Assembly (NCBI GenBank): GCA_030704765.1 | Contig: JAUYDD010000172.1 | Coordinates: 1 to 7,766 of the forward strand | Length of the DNA stretch: 7,766 nt | Direction of reading: 5' to 3' | Source of the DNA: Nanobdellota archaeon | GTDB lineage: Archaea > Nanobdellota > Nanobdellia > Pacearchaeales > GW2011-AR1 | Part shown: positions 1 through 7,333 of the stretch, in pieces | Position numbering within the stretch: position 1 is the stretch's first letter | Layout of the letters: every line of letters begins with the position of its first letter | The notes under the pieces: model-generated | What the model saw: only the letters and a program-made list of their open reading frames with translations | What the model was told of the DNA's origin: nothing | The model's database searches: none | Made by a program: the position numbers and the translations under genes

Positions 1-70
1 TTAGGATGCATGAAAATTTTTTCAGAAAAATTTTCTGCACAGAAAATTGCATAAAACAATTTTCTTGTGC
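1..70. repeat. Tandem-hairpin element, copy A
   Basis: The window opens with TTAGGATGCA followed by two abutting hairpins. Hairpin 1 pairs 7-21 with 26-39 (one bulged T at 11) around the loop TCAG. Hairpin 2 pairs 37-49 with 57-70 (one bulged base) around the loop CATAAAA. Positions 37-39 belong to both stems, so these ends compete. The same leader, the same TCAG loop and the same two-hairpin order recur at 7677-7743 with different stem sequences. I see no coding potential. It could be a REP-like dispersed palindrome, a transcription-boundary element or a small RNA. The pairing is directly visible; the function is unknown. Confidence 0.55.
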
Positions 71-72
71 TC

Positions 73-134
73 GAGAATTGAAAACTGTAACATTTGCTAC
101 GACCACATGATAAATCATGAGGTTTTCAATTCTC
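73..134. other. Long inverted repeat enclosing a small hairpin
   Basis: GAGAATTGAAAAC (73-85) is perfectly complementary to GTTTTCAATTCTC (122-134), a 13-bp stem. Inside the 36-nt loop, CATGAT (106-111) and ATCATG (114-119) form a second hairpin, leaving an unpaired stretch at about 86-105. The basal stem is followed by AACA. It lies about 100 nt upstream of the zinc-ribbon gene and outside that gene's predicted transcript, so it is either the end of an upstream transcript, an independent small RNA or a DNA-level palindrome. The rest of 135-190 shows nothing I can name. Confidence 0.45.
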
Positions 135-195
135 AACATAACAACTTTTAGTATAAATCATAAGAGATGTTCAATTACGCTCTAATAAAGATAAA

Positions 196-203
196 TTTAA
201 AAA
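196..203 (+). promoter_or_regulatory. TATA box for the zinc-ribbon gene
   Basis: TTTAAAAA is centred about 31 nt before the ATG at 231. Archaeal TATA boxes sit about 26 nt upstream of the transcription start, which would place the start at about 226 and give a nearly leaderless mRNA. No Shine-Dalgarno sequence is visible before the ATG, in agreement with this. The surrounding sequence is AT-rich, so the exact box is uncertain. Confidence 0.4.
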
Positions 204-230
204 CTGTTTTTTCTATATCAAAACATAAAA

Positions 231-380
231 ATGGGAAAGTATATTTGCAAACAATGCAATTTCAGGTATGAAACAAAAAATCCAATTGATTGCCCTTATT
301 GTGGCAGAAAGGGGACCTTAGAAAAAGAAAAATCAGCTTGCGAATTATTGGATGAAATAAACAATATTTTAGATGAATAA
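231..380 (+). CDS. Small zinc-ribbon protein (49 aa)
   Basis: The protein starts with MGKYICKQC and ends in DE. It has two cysteine knuckles, C6-x2-C9 and C21-x2-C24, the latter within CPYCG. This is the four-cysteine pattern of a rubredoxin-like or zinc-ribbon fold that binds one Zn2+ tetrahedrally. After the ribbon comes a short, charged, probably helical tail (about residues 30-49, KEKSACELLDEINNIL). No membrane segment or signal peptide is present, so it should be cytoplasmic. I recall similar 45-55 aa proteins with the same ribbon plus acidic helix in Woesearchaeota and Pacearchaeota genomes, usually annotated as hypothetical. The gene has its own TATA-like box and no Shine-Dalgarno sequence. 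It lies 54 nt upstream of aglB but probably belongs to a separate transcript. The role is unknown; RNA or protein binding is typical of such ribbons but is only inference here. Confidence 0.8.
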   Translation: MGKYICKQCNFRYETKNPIDCPYCGRKGTLEKEKSACELLDEINNILDE

Positions 381-405
381 AAGTGTTCTAAATAAATTCG
401 TTAAG

Positions 406-413
406 TTTAAATA
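406..413 (+). promoter_or_regulatory. TATA box for aglB
   Basis: TTTAAATA is centred 25-26 nt upstream of the ATG at 435, the distance expected between an archaeal TATA box and the transcription start. The mRNA would therefore begin at or next to that ATG. This supports 435 rather than the in-frame TTG at 426, which would lie upstream of the predicted start. Confidence 0.55.
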
Positions 414-434
414 AGCTAACTAGGATTGATAAAT

Positions 435-3206
435 ATGGATGAAGACAAAAAGATTGATGAATCTGAAGAAATAAGATTAAGAAAAGAAAAAATAATTAAT
501 TTCTTCAAATCAAGCAGTATCTGGGTGATTCTTCTTTTATTAATTGCATTATATCTGGGAGTTTATATTAGGGCCCTTCCAATGAAAGATCATGGCAATG
601 GGATTCCTGGATTATGGGATAGTACTAGGGACACCTGGTCACTTGGACCGGATCTTGATCCCTGGCTTTTTTTAAGAAGTGCTAAAACTATTGTAGAGAC
701 TGGAAGCTTGCCTAAAATCGATTATATGAGAAATATTCCTGTTGGTTTTGATAATTCATATGAAACCCAATTACTGCCTTATATGATTGTATGGACTTAT
801 AATATAATAAAAATATTTGAACCATCTGCCAATATTGAACTTGCAGGAGTTTTATTTCCTGTAATAATGTTTGCATTTACTATAATTTCTTTTTTCCTTT
901 TTGTTAGGGAAGTTTTTGTAAGAAAAGACAAAGAAAGCAAAATAAAAGCAAATGTGATTGCACTTATATCCACTTTTTTAATGATTGTTATGCCTGAATT
1001 TTTATCAAGAACAATAGCAGGAATTCCAGAAAAAGAATCAGCTGCATTCTTTTTTATGTTCTTATCTTTTTTTCTTTTCTTAAAATCATGGAAAGCTGAA
1101 AAAACAAAAACAATAGTCATGTGGGGGGTCTTATCAGGTATTTCTACAGCTATGATTGGCCTTATCTGGGGAGGAGTATTATATGTATTTATACCAATTG
1201 GCCTTGCTGGTTTTATTGGATTTTTATTAAACAAATTCTATAAAAAAGAGATAATTGCTTATTCCACATGGTTAGTATCCTCTTTCTTGACATTATATAT
1301 AATAGCACCAAACAAATATCCATTAAAAGAAATGATTGTCTCTATAGATACTGGACTAGCTTTTTTTGTTTTTGTTCTTGTCTTATTCTATAGTTTATTT
1401 TTAAAAATAAAATTATATGAAAAAAATTTATTTAAGAACATTAAGATACCTAGAAATATCCTATCAGTCTTACTAGTGATTATAATAGTTATAATACTGA
1501 TATCAATAACTCCTGGTTATGGTCCTGGTTTTATTATAGAAAAAATAAAAGTAATACATCAAGTCATCTTCCAGCCTATTATTGGCAGATGGAACATAAC
1601 TGTAGCTGAAAACAGGCAACCTTATTTTACTGAATGGGGAAGAAGTTTTGGCCCCTTTATTAAAAATTTTCCAATCATGTTCTGGTTATTTTTTGCAGGC
1701 TCAGTATTATTATTCAGAAAAATGCTTTCTAGTCTAAAAAGAAAAGATGCATGGATAATCACTGCTTGTTATGTCCTGTTCTTTTTTGGACTTGTTTTTT
1801 CAAGATATGCCCCCCATCCTAATCCAATGGATGGAGATGGGTTATTAAGCAAGATGTTTTATTATGGATCTGCTCTTATTTTAGCTGGAGCAGTAATATA
1901 TTATTATAAAGAATATTATAAAAAAGGAGAAAAGGGATTTGAACAATCAGATTTTGAATATATTTTATTATTATCTTTATTTGTCCTGACTTTAATGACA
2001 GCAAGAGGCGCGATAAGACTTATTATGGTGCTTGCTCCTATCTCAACAATCTTTGTAGGATTCTTAGTAATAGAATCAATTGAATATTTTAGAAAAACAA
2101 AAGATGAGACATTAAAGGTCATAATAGGGGCTTTAGTAATAACAGTGATATTCTTGAGTATATTTAGTTTTTGGACATTTTATCAAGTGACAAAGAACCA
2201 AGCATATGGATTCGTGCCTTCTTCATATAATTTCCAGTGGCAAAAAGCTATGGATTGGGTGAGAAAAGAAACTCCTAAAGATGCTGTATTTGCTCATTGG
2301 TGGGATTATGGTTATTGGTTACAGAGTATTGGAGAAAGGCCTACTATTCTTGATGGTGGAAATGCTATGGTATATTGGAACTATCTTATGGGAAGATTAG
2401 TCTTAACAGGGGATAATCAAGAGGATTCATTAGAATTCCTATATAATCATAATGCAAGCTATCTTTTGATTGATTCAACTGATATTGGAAAATATGGTGC
2501 ATTTGCTAGTATTGGAAGTGATGAAAAATTTGATAGATATTCTTGGATAATGACAATGCTTCTAGATGAAAAACAAACAACAGAAACAAATAATCAGACT
2601 TTATATGTATATGCAGGAGGAGTTGCTACAGATGAAGAAATGACTATTAATGAAAGTGGAAGAGAAGTCTATCTTCCAGCTCAGCAAACAGGAGTTGGAG
2701 CAATAGTAACACCTATAGAAAAAACTGAAAATAGTTCAAGATATGGACAACCTTATGCTGTCATGTTCTATAATAACAAGCGATACAATGTAAACATGAG
2801 GTATTTATCTGTAAATGGCGAGTTTATGGATTTTAAGACTGGAATAAAAGCATGCGCATTTGTATTCCCAAGATTATTGCCTCAAGGCCAAGGATTAAAG
2901 ACTGATCCTGTTGGTGCAGCAATGTATCTTTCTCCAAGGCTTATGAGGGGATATTTAGCGCAAAAATATATTTTAAATGACCCATTTAAAGAATTTCCTA
3001 ATTTTCAAGTAGCTCATTCAGAGCCTGCTTATATTATTGATATGATAAACACTCAAAATCCAGGTGCTAATCTTCCTGAATTTGTCTATTATGAAGGAGT
3101 ATATGGCCCTATAAAAATATGGAATATAACCTATACAGGAAAAGAAAAAATACAGCAAAAATATCTTGATACTGACCCAACAAAGTACTTAAGCTGGAGG
3201 TTATAA
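435..3206 (+). CDS. aglB: Oligosaccharyltransferase, AglB/STT3 family
   Basis: This is the catalytic membrane enzyme of archaeal N-glycosylation: it moves a dolichol-linked oligosaccharide to Asn in N-x-S/T sequons on the outer face of the membrane. Numbering is from the upstream TTG at 426 (926 aa); the preferred ATG is residue 4, giving 923 aa. A cytoplasmic, charged N-tail precedes TM1 (about 32-51), and about a dozen hydrophobic segments run to about 585. Signature motifs are visible: D76 to D78 in GPDLDPWLFLR (first metal site); PEKES at 201-205, where E202-x-E204 occupies the second D/E-x-D/E/H site; TVAE at 392-395 (the TIXE motif contacting acceptor Asn); WWDYGYW at 625-631 (sequon-binding WWDYG); and D686-x2-K689-x6-I696 (archaeal DK motif). 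A soluble C-terminal domain follows to 926. The length is usual for AglB. The last codons contain the ribosome binding site of the next gene, so the two are cotranscribed. Confidence 0.97.
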   Translation: MDEDKKIDESEEIRLRKEKIINFFKSSSIWVILLLLIALYLGVYIRALPMKDHGNGIPGLWDSTRDTWSLGPDLDPWLFLRSAKTIVETGSLPKIDYMRNIPVGFDNSYETQLLPYMIVWTYNIIKIFEPSANIELAGVLFPVIMFAFTIISFFLFVREVFVRKDKESKIKANVIALISTFLMIVMPEFLSRTIAGIPEKESAAFFFMFLSFFLFLKSWKAEKTKTIVMWGVLSGISTAMIGLIWGGVLYVFIPIGLAGFIGFLLNKFYKKEIIAYSTWLVSSFLTLYIIAPNKYPLKEMIVSIDTGLAFFVFVLVLFYSLFLKIKLYEKNLFKNIKIPRNILSVLLVIIIVIILISITPGYGPGFIIEKIKVIHQVIFQPIIGRWNITVAENRQPYFTEWGRSFGPFIKNFPIMFWLFFAGSVLLFRKMLSSLKRKDAWIITACYVLFFFGLVFSRYAPHPNPMDGDGLLSKMFYYGSALILAGAVIYYYKEYYKKGEKGFEQSDFEYILLLSLFVLTLMTARGAIRLIMVLAPISTIFVGFLVIESIEYFRKTKDETLKVIIGALVITVIFLSIFSFWTFYQVTKNQAYGFVPSSYNFQWQKAMDWVRKETPKDAVFAHWWDYGYWLQSIGERPTILDGGNAMVYWNYLMGRLVLTGDNQEDSLEFLYNHNASYLLIDSTDIGKYGAFASIGSDEKFDRYSWIMTMLLDEKQTTETNNQTLYVYAGGVATDEEMTINESGREVYLPAQQTGVGAIVTPIEKTENSSRYGQPYAVMFYNNKRYNVNMRYLSVNGEFMDFKTGIKACAFVFPRLLPQGQGLKTDPVGAAMYLSPRLMRGYLAQKYILNDPFKEFPNFQVAHSEPAYIIDMINTQNPGANLPEFVYYEGVYGPIKIWNITYTGKEKIQQKYLDTDPTKYLSWRL
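3196..3202 (+). promoter_or_regulatory. Shine-Dalgarno sequence of the deacetylase gene
   Basis: GGAGGTT lies inside the last codons of aglB, about 10 nt before the ATG at 3211. It fits the archaeal consensus GGAGGTGAT. Its presence here, and absence before the promoter-proximal genes, suggests leadered initiation inside the operon and leaderless initiation at its head. Confidence 0.7.
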
Positions 3207-3210
3207 ACCT

Positions 3211-3990
3211 ATGATATATCTCACAGGAGATGTGCATCATGATTTAGAAGGATACTGGGAACAGGATATAGCTGGAAATGAAATAAAAGCAGCAAAAAAA
3301 TACCTCTCTATTTTAAAAAAATATAAAATCTCATGCACTCTTTTTTTAAATGGCGTAATTCTAGATAAAGAAGCTGAAAAAGTTAGGGAATTATCAGAAT
3401 TTGATGTTGAGATAGGTGGCCATACTTATAATAATTTTGGTAAAATGAATGTATTTAAAAGTTATATAAATAGAAAGAGATATAATTGCATCTATGGACC
3501 AGCTTCTTTTCAAAAAAAAGATATTGAAAAAACAAAAAAAGCATTTGAAAAACTAGGCATAAAAATGAATTCTTGGAGGACCCATGCTTTTGGCTCAAAT
3601 GAAACTACTTTTGATATATTAAGGGGTTTTGGCATCAAATATGAATCAGACCTCTTAGGAAATCAAAAACCTTTTGAAGAAAAAGGTTTAGTCCACATGC
3701 CCATAAACATACCTGTGGATATAAATACAATATCTATAGGGCCTTTAAAACCAGAGAACAGAGATAGTTTTGCTAGTTGCACTAAAGGCAGGATAGAACC
3801 TCTAGAATGGTTTGGGATAGTTAAAAAAAGAGTGGAATATAATGAAAAGAATAATATAGATAGCATTATTCTTATACATCCAATAACTATGGCTGCTTTA
3901 GATGATTTTGCATTATTTGATAATATAGCAAAATTTTTATCTAAATATGAATCAAAGAAAATATCTGAATATAGTATTATTAAACATTAA
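3211..3990 (+). CDS. Polysaccharide deacetylase-like (NodB/CE4-type) protein
   Basis: The 259-aa protein resembles a minimal NodB-homology domain, a metal-dependent hydrolase that removes N- or O-acetyl groups from sugars. In order: TGDVHHD at 5-11 (motif 1, candidate base and metal-ligand aspartates D7/D11), a strand-helix segment with CTLFLNG at 42-48, IGGHTYNN at 68-75 (motif 2), WRTHAFGSN at 122-130 followed by helix and IKYESD at 142-147 (motif 3), and LIHP at 221-224 (motif 5 histidine H223). Motif 2 is normally HSxxH; here it is H71-T-Y-N-N75, so the second metal-binding His is Asn. Either Asn serves as ligand or the metal site is altered. There is no signal peptide or TM segment, so the protein should act in the cytoplasm, possibly on nucleotide- or lipid-linked sugars before AglB uses them. 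It starts 4 nt after aglB with a strong SD sequence. The fold assignment is fairly secure; substrate and activity are not. Confidence 0.75.
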   Translation: MIYLTGDVHHDLEGYWEQDIAGNEIKAAKKYLSILKKYKISCTLFLNGVILDKEAEKVRELSEFDVEIGGHTYNNFGKMNVFKSYINRKRYNCIYGPASFQKKDIEKTKKAFEKLGIKMNSWRTHAFGSNETTFDILRGFGIKYESDLLGNQKPFEEKGLVHMPINIPVDINTISIGPLKPENRDSFASCTKGRIEPLEWFGIVKKRVEYNEKNNIDSIILIHPITMAALDDFALFDNIAKFLSKYESKKISEYSIIKH

Positions 3991-3994
3991 TGAA

Positions 3995-4156
3995 TTATCC
4001 TAAAGAATAAATCAAAGGTGAAAGAACACTGCTTTGCCCTATAACTATTAAAGCTCCAATAATCACTAATAAAGTAATCAGAGGCAATAACCACCATTTT
4101 TTTCGAATTTTTAGATAATCCCAAAATTCTCCTAATAAAGACCTATTTCCTGCCAT
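3995..4156 (-). CDS. DUF5989 family small membrane protein (53 aa), SxtK-like
   Basis: This short gene encodes a protein starting MAGNRSLLGEFWDYLKIRKK and ending SPLIYSLG. It has the DUF5989 layout as I know it: a short amphipathic N-terminal helix (FWDYLKIRKK, 11-20), an aromatic interface WWLLPL (21-26), one TM helix (about 22-42) and a C-tail QSSVLSPLIYSL. The basic residues before the TM predict a cytoplasmic N-terminus. Members are about 50 aa and typically sit beside NodU-type carbamoyltransferases and SGNH hydrolases; I believe the saxitoxin-cluster protein SxtK belongs to the same group. The function is unknown; a membrane adaptor for the soluble carbamoyltransferase is inference. Its ATG lies inside the end of the SGNH gene (14-nt overlap), indicating translational coupling. 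It is the last gene of the - strand operon and stops 4 nt from the deacetylase stop. Confidence 0.9.
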   Translation of the reverse strand: MAGNRSLLGEFWDYLKIRKKWWLLPLITLLVIIGALIVIGQSSVLSPLIYSLG

Positions 4157-5339
4157 AAGATTTAAAATATTCTATTGAATTTAAATAGTTTACTATATCA
4201 TCAGCTATACTTCTTGCTATAATAGAATTTCCTTCTTCAGTAACATGACACCAATCAATGAATATAGTCTTGTTCTTATTATTAAAAATATTTGATAAAT
4301 CATTAATTCTTTCTTTTCCTTTGATTTTATTAGTTATATTAAGATACAGTTCTTTTGGAGGAGATACCATTGGATCAGGCACTATAACTATTGTCTTTTC
4401 ATATTCAGAATAGATATCTTTTGTAAATATTGAGGGTTGCCAATATAAAAAAGCCTTAAAATTATATTCTTTTTCTAGAGCAGAGATAATACGGGCATTA
4501 TTTAGATAAACTTTAACAGTATCATCATCAAGTCCGGGTTTTAATGCAATTTCCTTATTTTTATTAGGAAAAAATCTTCCTGATAAGCGCCTTATTATTT
4601 TCATTAAATTAGAATCCATAATATAACCTTTTATGTTCAGTCTTTTTCTTGCATTGAAATCTTTTTTTCTATGTTCGATGTTTTGTGGAAAACCAGCTTC
4701 ATTATTCTGATAAGAAGTAAAAACATCATTAGCACCATCATAAAAAATAACTATGTCTGGATAATTGCCTCTTCTTAATTCTGATTCTAATTTTATAAGT
4801 TCCTGGGTATTTGTATAACCTGTTTCTCCAAAATTTATTGCTTTAACATATATATTATTTTTGCAAAGATAGGATGATAAAAATGAGGGGATAGTGCCAT
4901 TATCTTTTGAATAACTTCCCCACATAGTAGAACCACCAAAAACAAATATCTTTAGAGGTTTTTTTGAATTATTTGAACAATCGGGAATTGTCTTTCTAAT
5001 GGATTCATTATCTAGATTGACATAAAGACCTGAAAAATTAGGTATCCTCCTATATTCTACATATGGAAAATATTCAAATTTTTCTACTTGCCTTTCTTCT
5101 AAATATTCTTGTTTAACCCATTTCTGGGATTTGTATTCATCTATGACTGATATTTCTTTAGAGATTTTATTGAAATATATCTTTGAAGCAAAAAATGAAA
5201 AAAGCTCGAGTAATAAGAATAAGATTATTACTATAAGAATAATTTTAAATAAGAAGTCTATGAATTTAAATGGCTTTTTAAATCTATTAAAAAACATTTC
5301 AAATCTATTTGTATTGTTGTTTATATCAGTCGCTTGCAT
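4143..5339 (-). CDS. Membrane-anchored SGNH/GDSL hydrolase, SxtL-like
   Basis: The 398-aa protein (from ATG 5339; an upstream GTG at 5348 would add three residues) has one strong N-terminal TM helix at about 26-54, preceded by basic residues, so the catalytic domain should face outside. SGNH blocks are in order: FGGSTMWG with GGST at 135-138 (block I, nucleophile S137), NFGETGYTN with oxyanion glycine G171 (block II), YDGANDV with G202-A-N204 (block III), and DWCH with D362 and H365 (block V). All four catalytic or oxyanion positions are therefore present. Such enzymes hydrolyse or transfer acyl esters on sugars and lipids. The gene overlaps the carbamoyltransferase by 14 nt and DUF5989 by 14 nt, the same length at both ends, so all three are coupled. 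Saxitoxin clusters carry a GDSL hydrolase (SxtL) next to their carbamoyltransferase. The substrate is unknown; a surface glycan is the likeliest guess because of the nearby aglB. Confidence 0.88.
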   Translation of the reverse strand: MQATDINNNTNRFEMFFNRFKKPFKFIDFLFKIILIVIILFLLLELFSFFASKIYFNKISKEISVIDEYKSQKWVKQEYLEERQVEKFEYFPYVEYRRIPNFSGLYVNLDNESIRKTIPDCSNNSKKPLKIFVFGGSTMWGSYSKDNGTIPSFLSSYLCKNNIYVKAINFGETGYTNTQELIKLESELRRGNYPDIVIFYDGANDVFTSYQNNEAGFPQNIEHRKKDFNARKRLNIKGYIMDSNLMKIIRRLSGRFFPNKNKEIALKPGLDDDTVKVYLNNARIISALEKEYNFKAFLYWQPSIFTKDIYSEYEKTIVIVPDPMVSPPKELYLNITNKIKGKERINDLSNIFNNKNKTIFIDWCHVTEEGNSIIARSIADDIVNYLNSIEYFKSYGRK

Positions 5340-7083
5340 ATTTTTCACTATCCCAAAAATCTTGTGGATTATCTTCTCGTTTTATAAGATATTTACCTAT
5401 GACAAGATAGTCTATGCCAGTTCCCATCATGCATTTATAAGCATCATAAGGTGAGCATACAATAGGTTCTCCCCTTATATTAAAAGAAGTATTGATTAAA
5501 ATCGGTATACCTGATAGTTTTCCAAATTCTTTTATTAATTCATAATATATTGGATTTTGATATTTCCTTATGGATTGCAATCTTCCAGAACCATCAACAT
5601 GTGTGACAGCTGGAATTAATTTATGATACTTTTTTTTAATTGGATAAACCATTAACATAAAATCTGTTGGAAAAGGTATTGGCTTGTCGCATTCAAAATA
5701 ATCTAAAGCATCATCTTCACAAACAACAGGTGCAAAAGGCCGAAATTTTTCTCTATGCTTGACTTTCACATTTAAAATATCTTGCATTTTAGGATTGCAA
5801 GGATTTGAAAGAATACTTCTTGCTCCTAAAGCTCTTGGCCCCCATTCCATCTTTCCTTGAAACCATCCTACAACATTATCTTCAAATATCAATTTAGCTG
5901 TATTTTTTATCATCTCTTTAGCATTTTTATACCCTAGGTATCTTATTTTGTTTTCTTCAAGAAAATTCTTTATTTCTTTGTCTGCATAACTAGGGCCTAG
6001 ATAAGCATGTTTTTGAGAATATTTCCTTTTATTATCTAAAATAGTATGGTAAATATAAGCTGCAACACCTATGCTTGTCCCTCCATCAGAAGAATTAGGC
6101 TGTATCCAGATTTTTTTAAAAGGTGTTCTTGAAAGTATCTTTCCATTGTATACGCTATTTAAACCAACACCTCCAGCTATAACTAAATTCTTATTTTTTG
6201 TTATTTCATATAGATGATTCAATATCTTGGTTATGGCTTCTTCGGTTATTAATTGCAGTGCTGCTGCAATATCCTTGTGCCTTTGACTAACTTCAGATTC
6301 TTTTTTTCTTATTGGCCCATCTAATAATTTACAAAGTTTTTTAGAAGGCATACGGTCTTTATAATGAAAGACAAAATAATCCATATCCAACCTGTAACTC
6401 CCGTCTTCTTTTATATCTATCACTTGCTTTAATTTTTTATAATATTCATTAGTGTTTTTGTCCATATTTCCATATGGGGAAAGCCCCATTACCTTGTATT
6501 CAGAATTATTTACACTAAATCCAAGATAAGCGGTAATTGTGGAATATAACAATCCTATAGAGCTTGGAAATTTTATTTCTTTCATAAGATTAATATTATT
6601 ATTTTCACCTATGCCATAAGAAGTTGTTGTCCATTCACCTACACCGTCAATTGTGAGAATTGCAGATTTTTTAAACGGGCTGACTAAAAAACAACTTGCA
6701 GCATGAGCTAAATGATGTTCTATAAAAAATATATCTTTTTTATAACCTAATTTTTTCATTGTTTTCACTACTTTTAATCTTTCAGAGAACCAAATAGGCA
6801 TTGATTTTAAGAAAGTCTTGTAACTTTTTGGAAAACATTCTAGATGCTGGTACAAAATCCTTTCAAACTTTAAAAAAGGTTTTTCATAAAAACCTATATA
6901 GTCTATATCCTGGATTGTTATGCCCTGGCTTTTTAAACAAAAATCTATTGCATTTTTTGGAAAGGAAGTATCATGTTTCTTTCTTGTGAATCTTTCTTCT
7001 TCAGCTGCAGCTATTATTTTTCCATCTTTCATCAATGCTGCTGATGCATCATGATAATAACAACTAATACCTAAAACATACAT
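5326..7083 (-). CDS. O-carbamoyltransferase, NodU/CmcH/TobZ family
   Basis: The family makes carbamoyl-AMP from carbamoyl phosphate and ATP, then transfers the carbamoyl group to a hydroxyl, often of a sugar (NodU, TobZ) or, in SxtI, the toxin scaffold. The 585-aa length matches TobZ (about 570). The N-terminal Kae1/ASKHA-like domain starts MYVLGISCYYHDASAAL. Its candidate metal site has the TobZ spacing: H123 and H127 in HHLAHAAS, D146 in TIDGVGE, D333 in SSDGGTS. AGGVGLNS (303-310) is the nucleotide-binding loop. The C-terminal domain has WFQGKMEWGPRALGARSIL (407-425), REKFRPFAP (444-452) and NTSFNIRGEPIV (531-542), all near-invariant in the family. There is no TM, so it is cytoplasmic. The start is fixed by the conserved N-terminus and lies 1 nt after the preceding stop; no good SD is close (GGAGG is 22 nt away), so coupling is likely. 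It looks intact and active. The acceptor is unknown. Confidence 0.97.
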   Translation of the reverse strand: MYVLGISCYYHDASAALMKDGKIIAAAEEERFTRKKHDTSFPKNAIDFCLKSQGITIQDIDYIGFYEKPFLKFERILYQHLECFPKSYKTFLKSMPIWFSERLKVVKTMKKLGYKKDIFFIEHHLAHAASCFLVSPFKKSAILTIDGVGEWTTTSYGIGENNNINLMKEIKFPSSIGLLYSTITAYLGFSVNNSEYKVMGLSPYGNMDKNTNEYYKKLKQVIDIKEDGSYRLDMDYFVFHYKDRMPSKKLCKLLDGPIRKKESEVSQRHKDIAAALQLITEEAITKILNHLYEITKNKNLVIAGGVGLNSVYNGKILSRTPFKKIWIQPNSSDGGTSIGVAAYIYHTILDNKRKYSQKHAYLGPSYADKEIKNFLEENKIRYLGYKNAKEMIKNTAKLIFEDNVVGWFQGKMEWGPRALGARSILSNPCNPKMQDILNVKVKHREKFRPFAPVVCEDDALDYFECDKPIPFPTDFMLMVYPIKKKYHKLIPAVTHVDGSGRLQSIRKYQNPIYYELIKEFGKLSGIPILINTSFNIRGEPIVCSPYDAYKCMMGTGIDYLVIGKYLIKREDNPQDFWDSEKYASD

Positions 7084-7084
7084 C

Positions 7085-7333
7085 TTAAAATTGCCTATAA
7101 TATTCCTCCAGAGGTTTTTTTGAAAGATTAAATTCTTCCCAATAAGATTCTTTATTTATGGGCTTTAAGTCAAGAAAGTGTTTTTTGCAAATCTTTGCAA
7201 AAATCGATGTCAAACCAACACCTATAATATATACTATTATCAGCAATAAAGTATTCACTATAACTGATAGTGATTCTCCAAACAGTTTTTGACCGTGCTT
7301 AAATCCAATAAAAAATTCCTTAATTTTATTCAT
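7085..7333 (-). CDS. Small membrane protein resembling the C-terminal half of SxtJ
   Basis: The 82-aa protein has an amphipathic basic N-terminal stretch (KIKEFFIGFKHGQKLFGE, 3-20), one TM helix (about 22-46, IVNTLLLIIVYIIGVGLTSI) and a soluble tail with KICKKHFLDLKP (47-58), KESYW (61-65) and a C-terminal EEYYRQF (76-82). As I recall SxtJ-family membrane proteins, they end with the same sequence pattern: a TM, then a D-L-K/R segment, then a S-Y-W, then a terminal Y-x-x-Q-F. SxtJ proteins are usually about 130-150 aa with two or three TMs. This ORF covers only the last third to half, and the preceding 66-aa ORF would supply the rest. Its ATG overlaps the upstream stop by ATGA, and it is followed 1 nt later by the carbamoyltransferase. 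The function is unknown; a membrane partner for the carbamoyltransferase is inferred from context. Confidence 0.75.
   Translation of the reverse strand: MNKIKEFFIGFKHGQKLFGESLSVIVNTLLLIIVYIIGVGLTSIFAKICKKHFLDLKPINKESYWEEFNLSKKPLEEYYRQF

Noticed and set aside
73..134. CRISPR-like repeat ends (ATTGAAAAC and its complement)
   Set aside because: There is only one copy in each orientation, with no regularly spaced direct repeats or spacers. It is better explained as a hairpin.
426..434. TTG at 426 as the aglB start
   Set aside because: The TATA box at 406-413 predicts transcription starting near 435, where an ATG exists. The three extra residues are not conserved features of the family.
797..1234. 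145-aa - strand ORF inside aglB
   Set aside because: It is antisense to well-conserved AglB membrane segments; its composition is what one expects from reading hydrophobic codons backwards.
5131..5454. 107-aa + strand ORF spanning the SGNH/carbamoyltransferase junction
   Set aside because: It is antisense to two clearly conserved genes and has no start signal or family resemblance.
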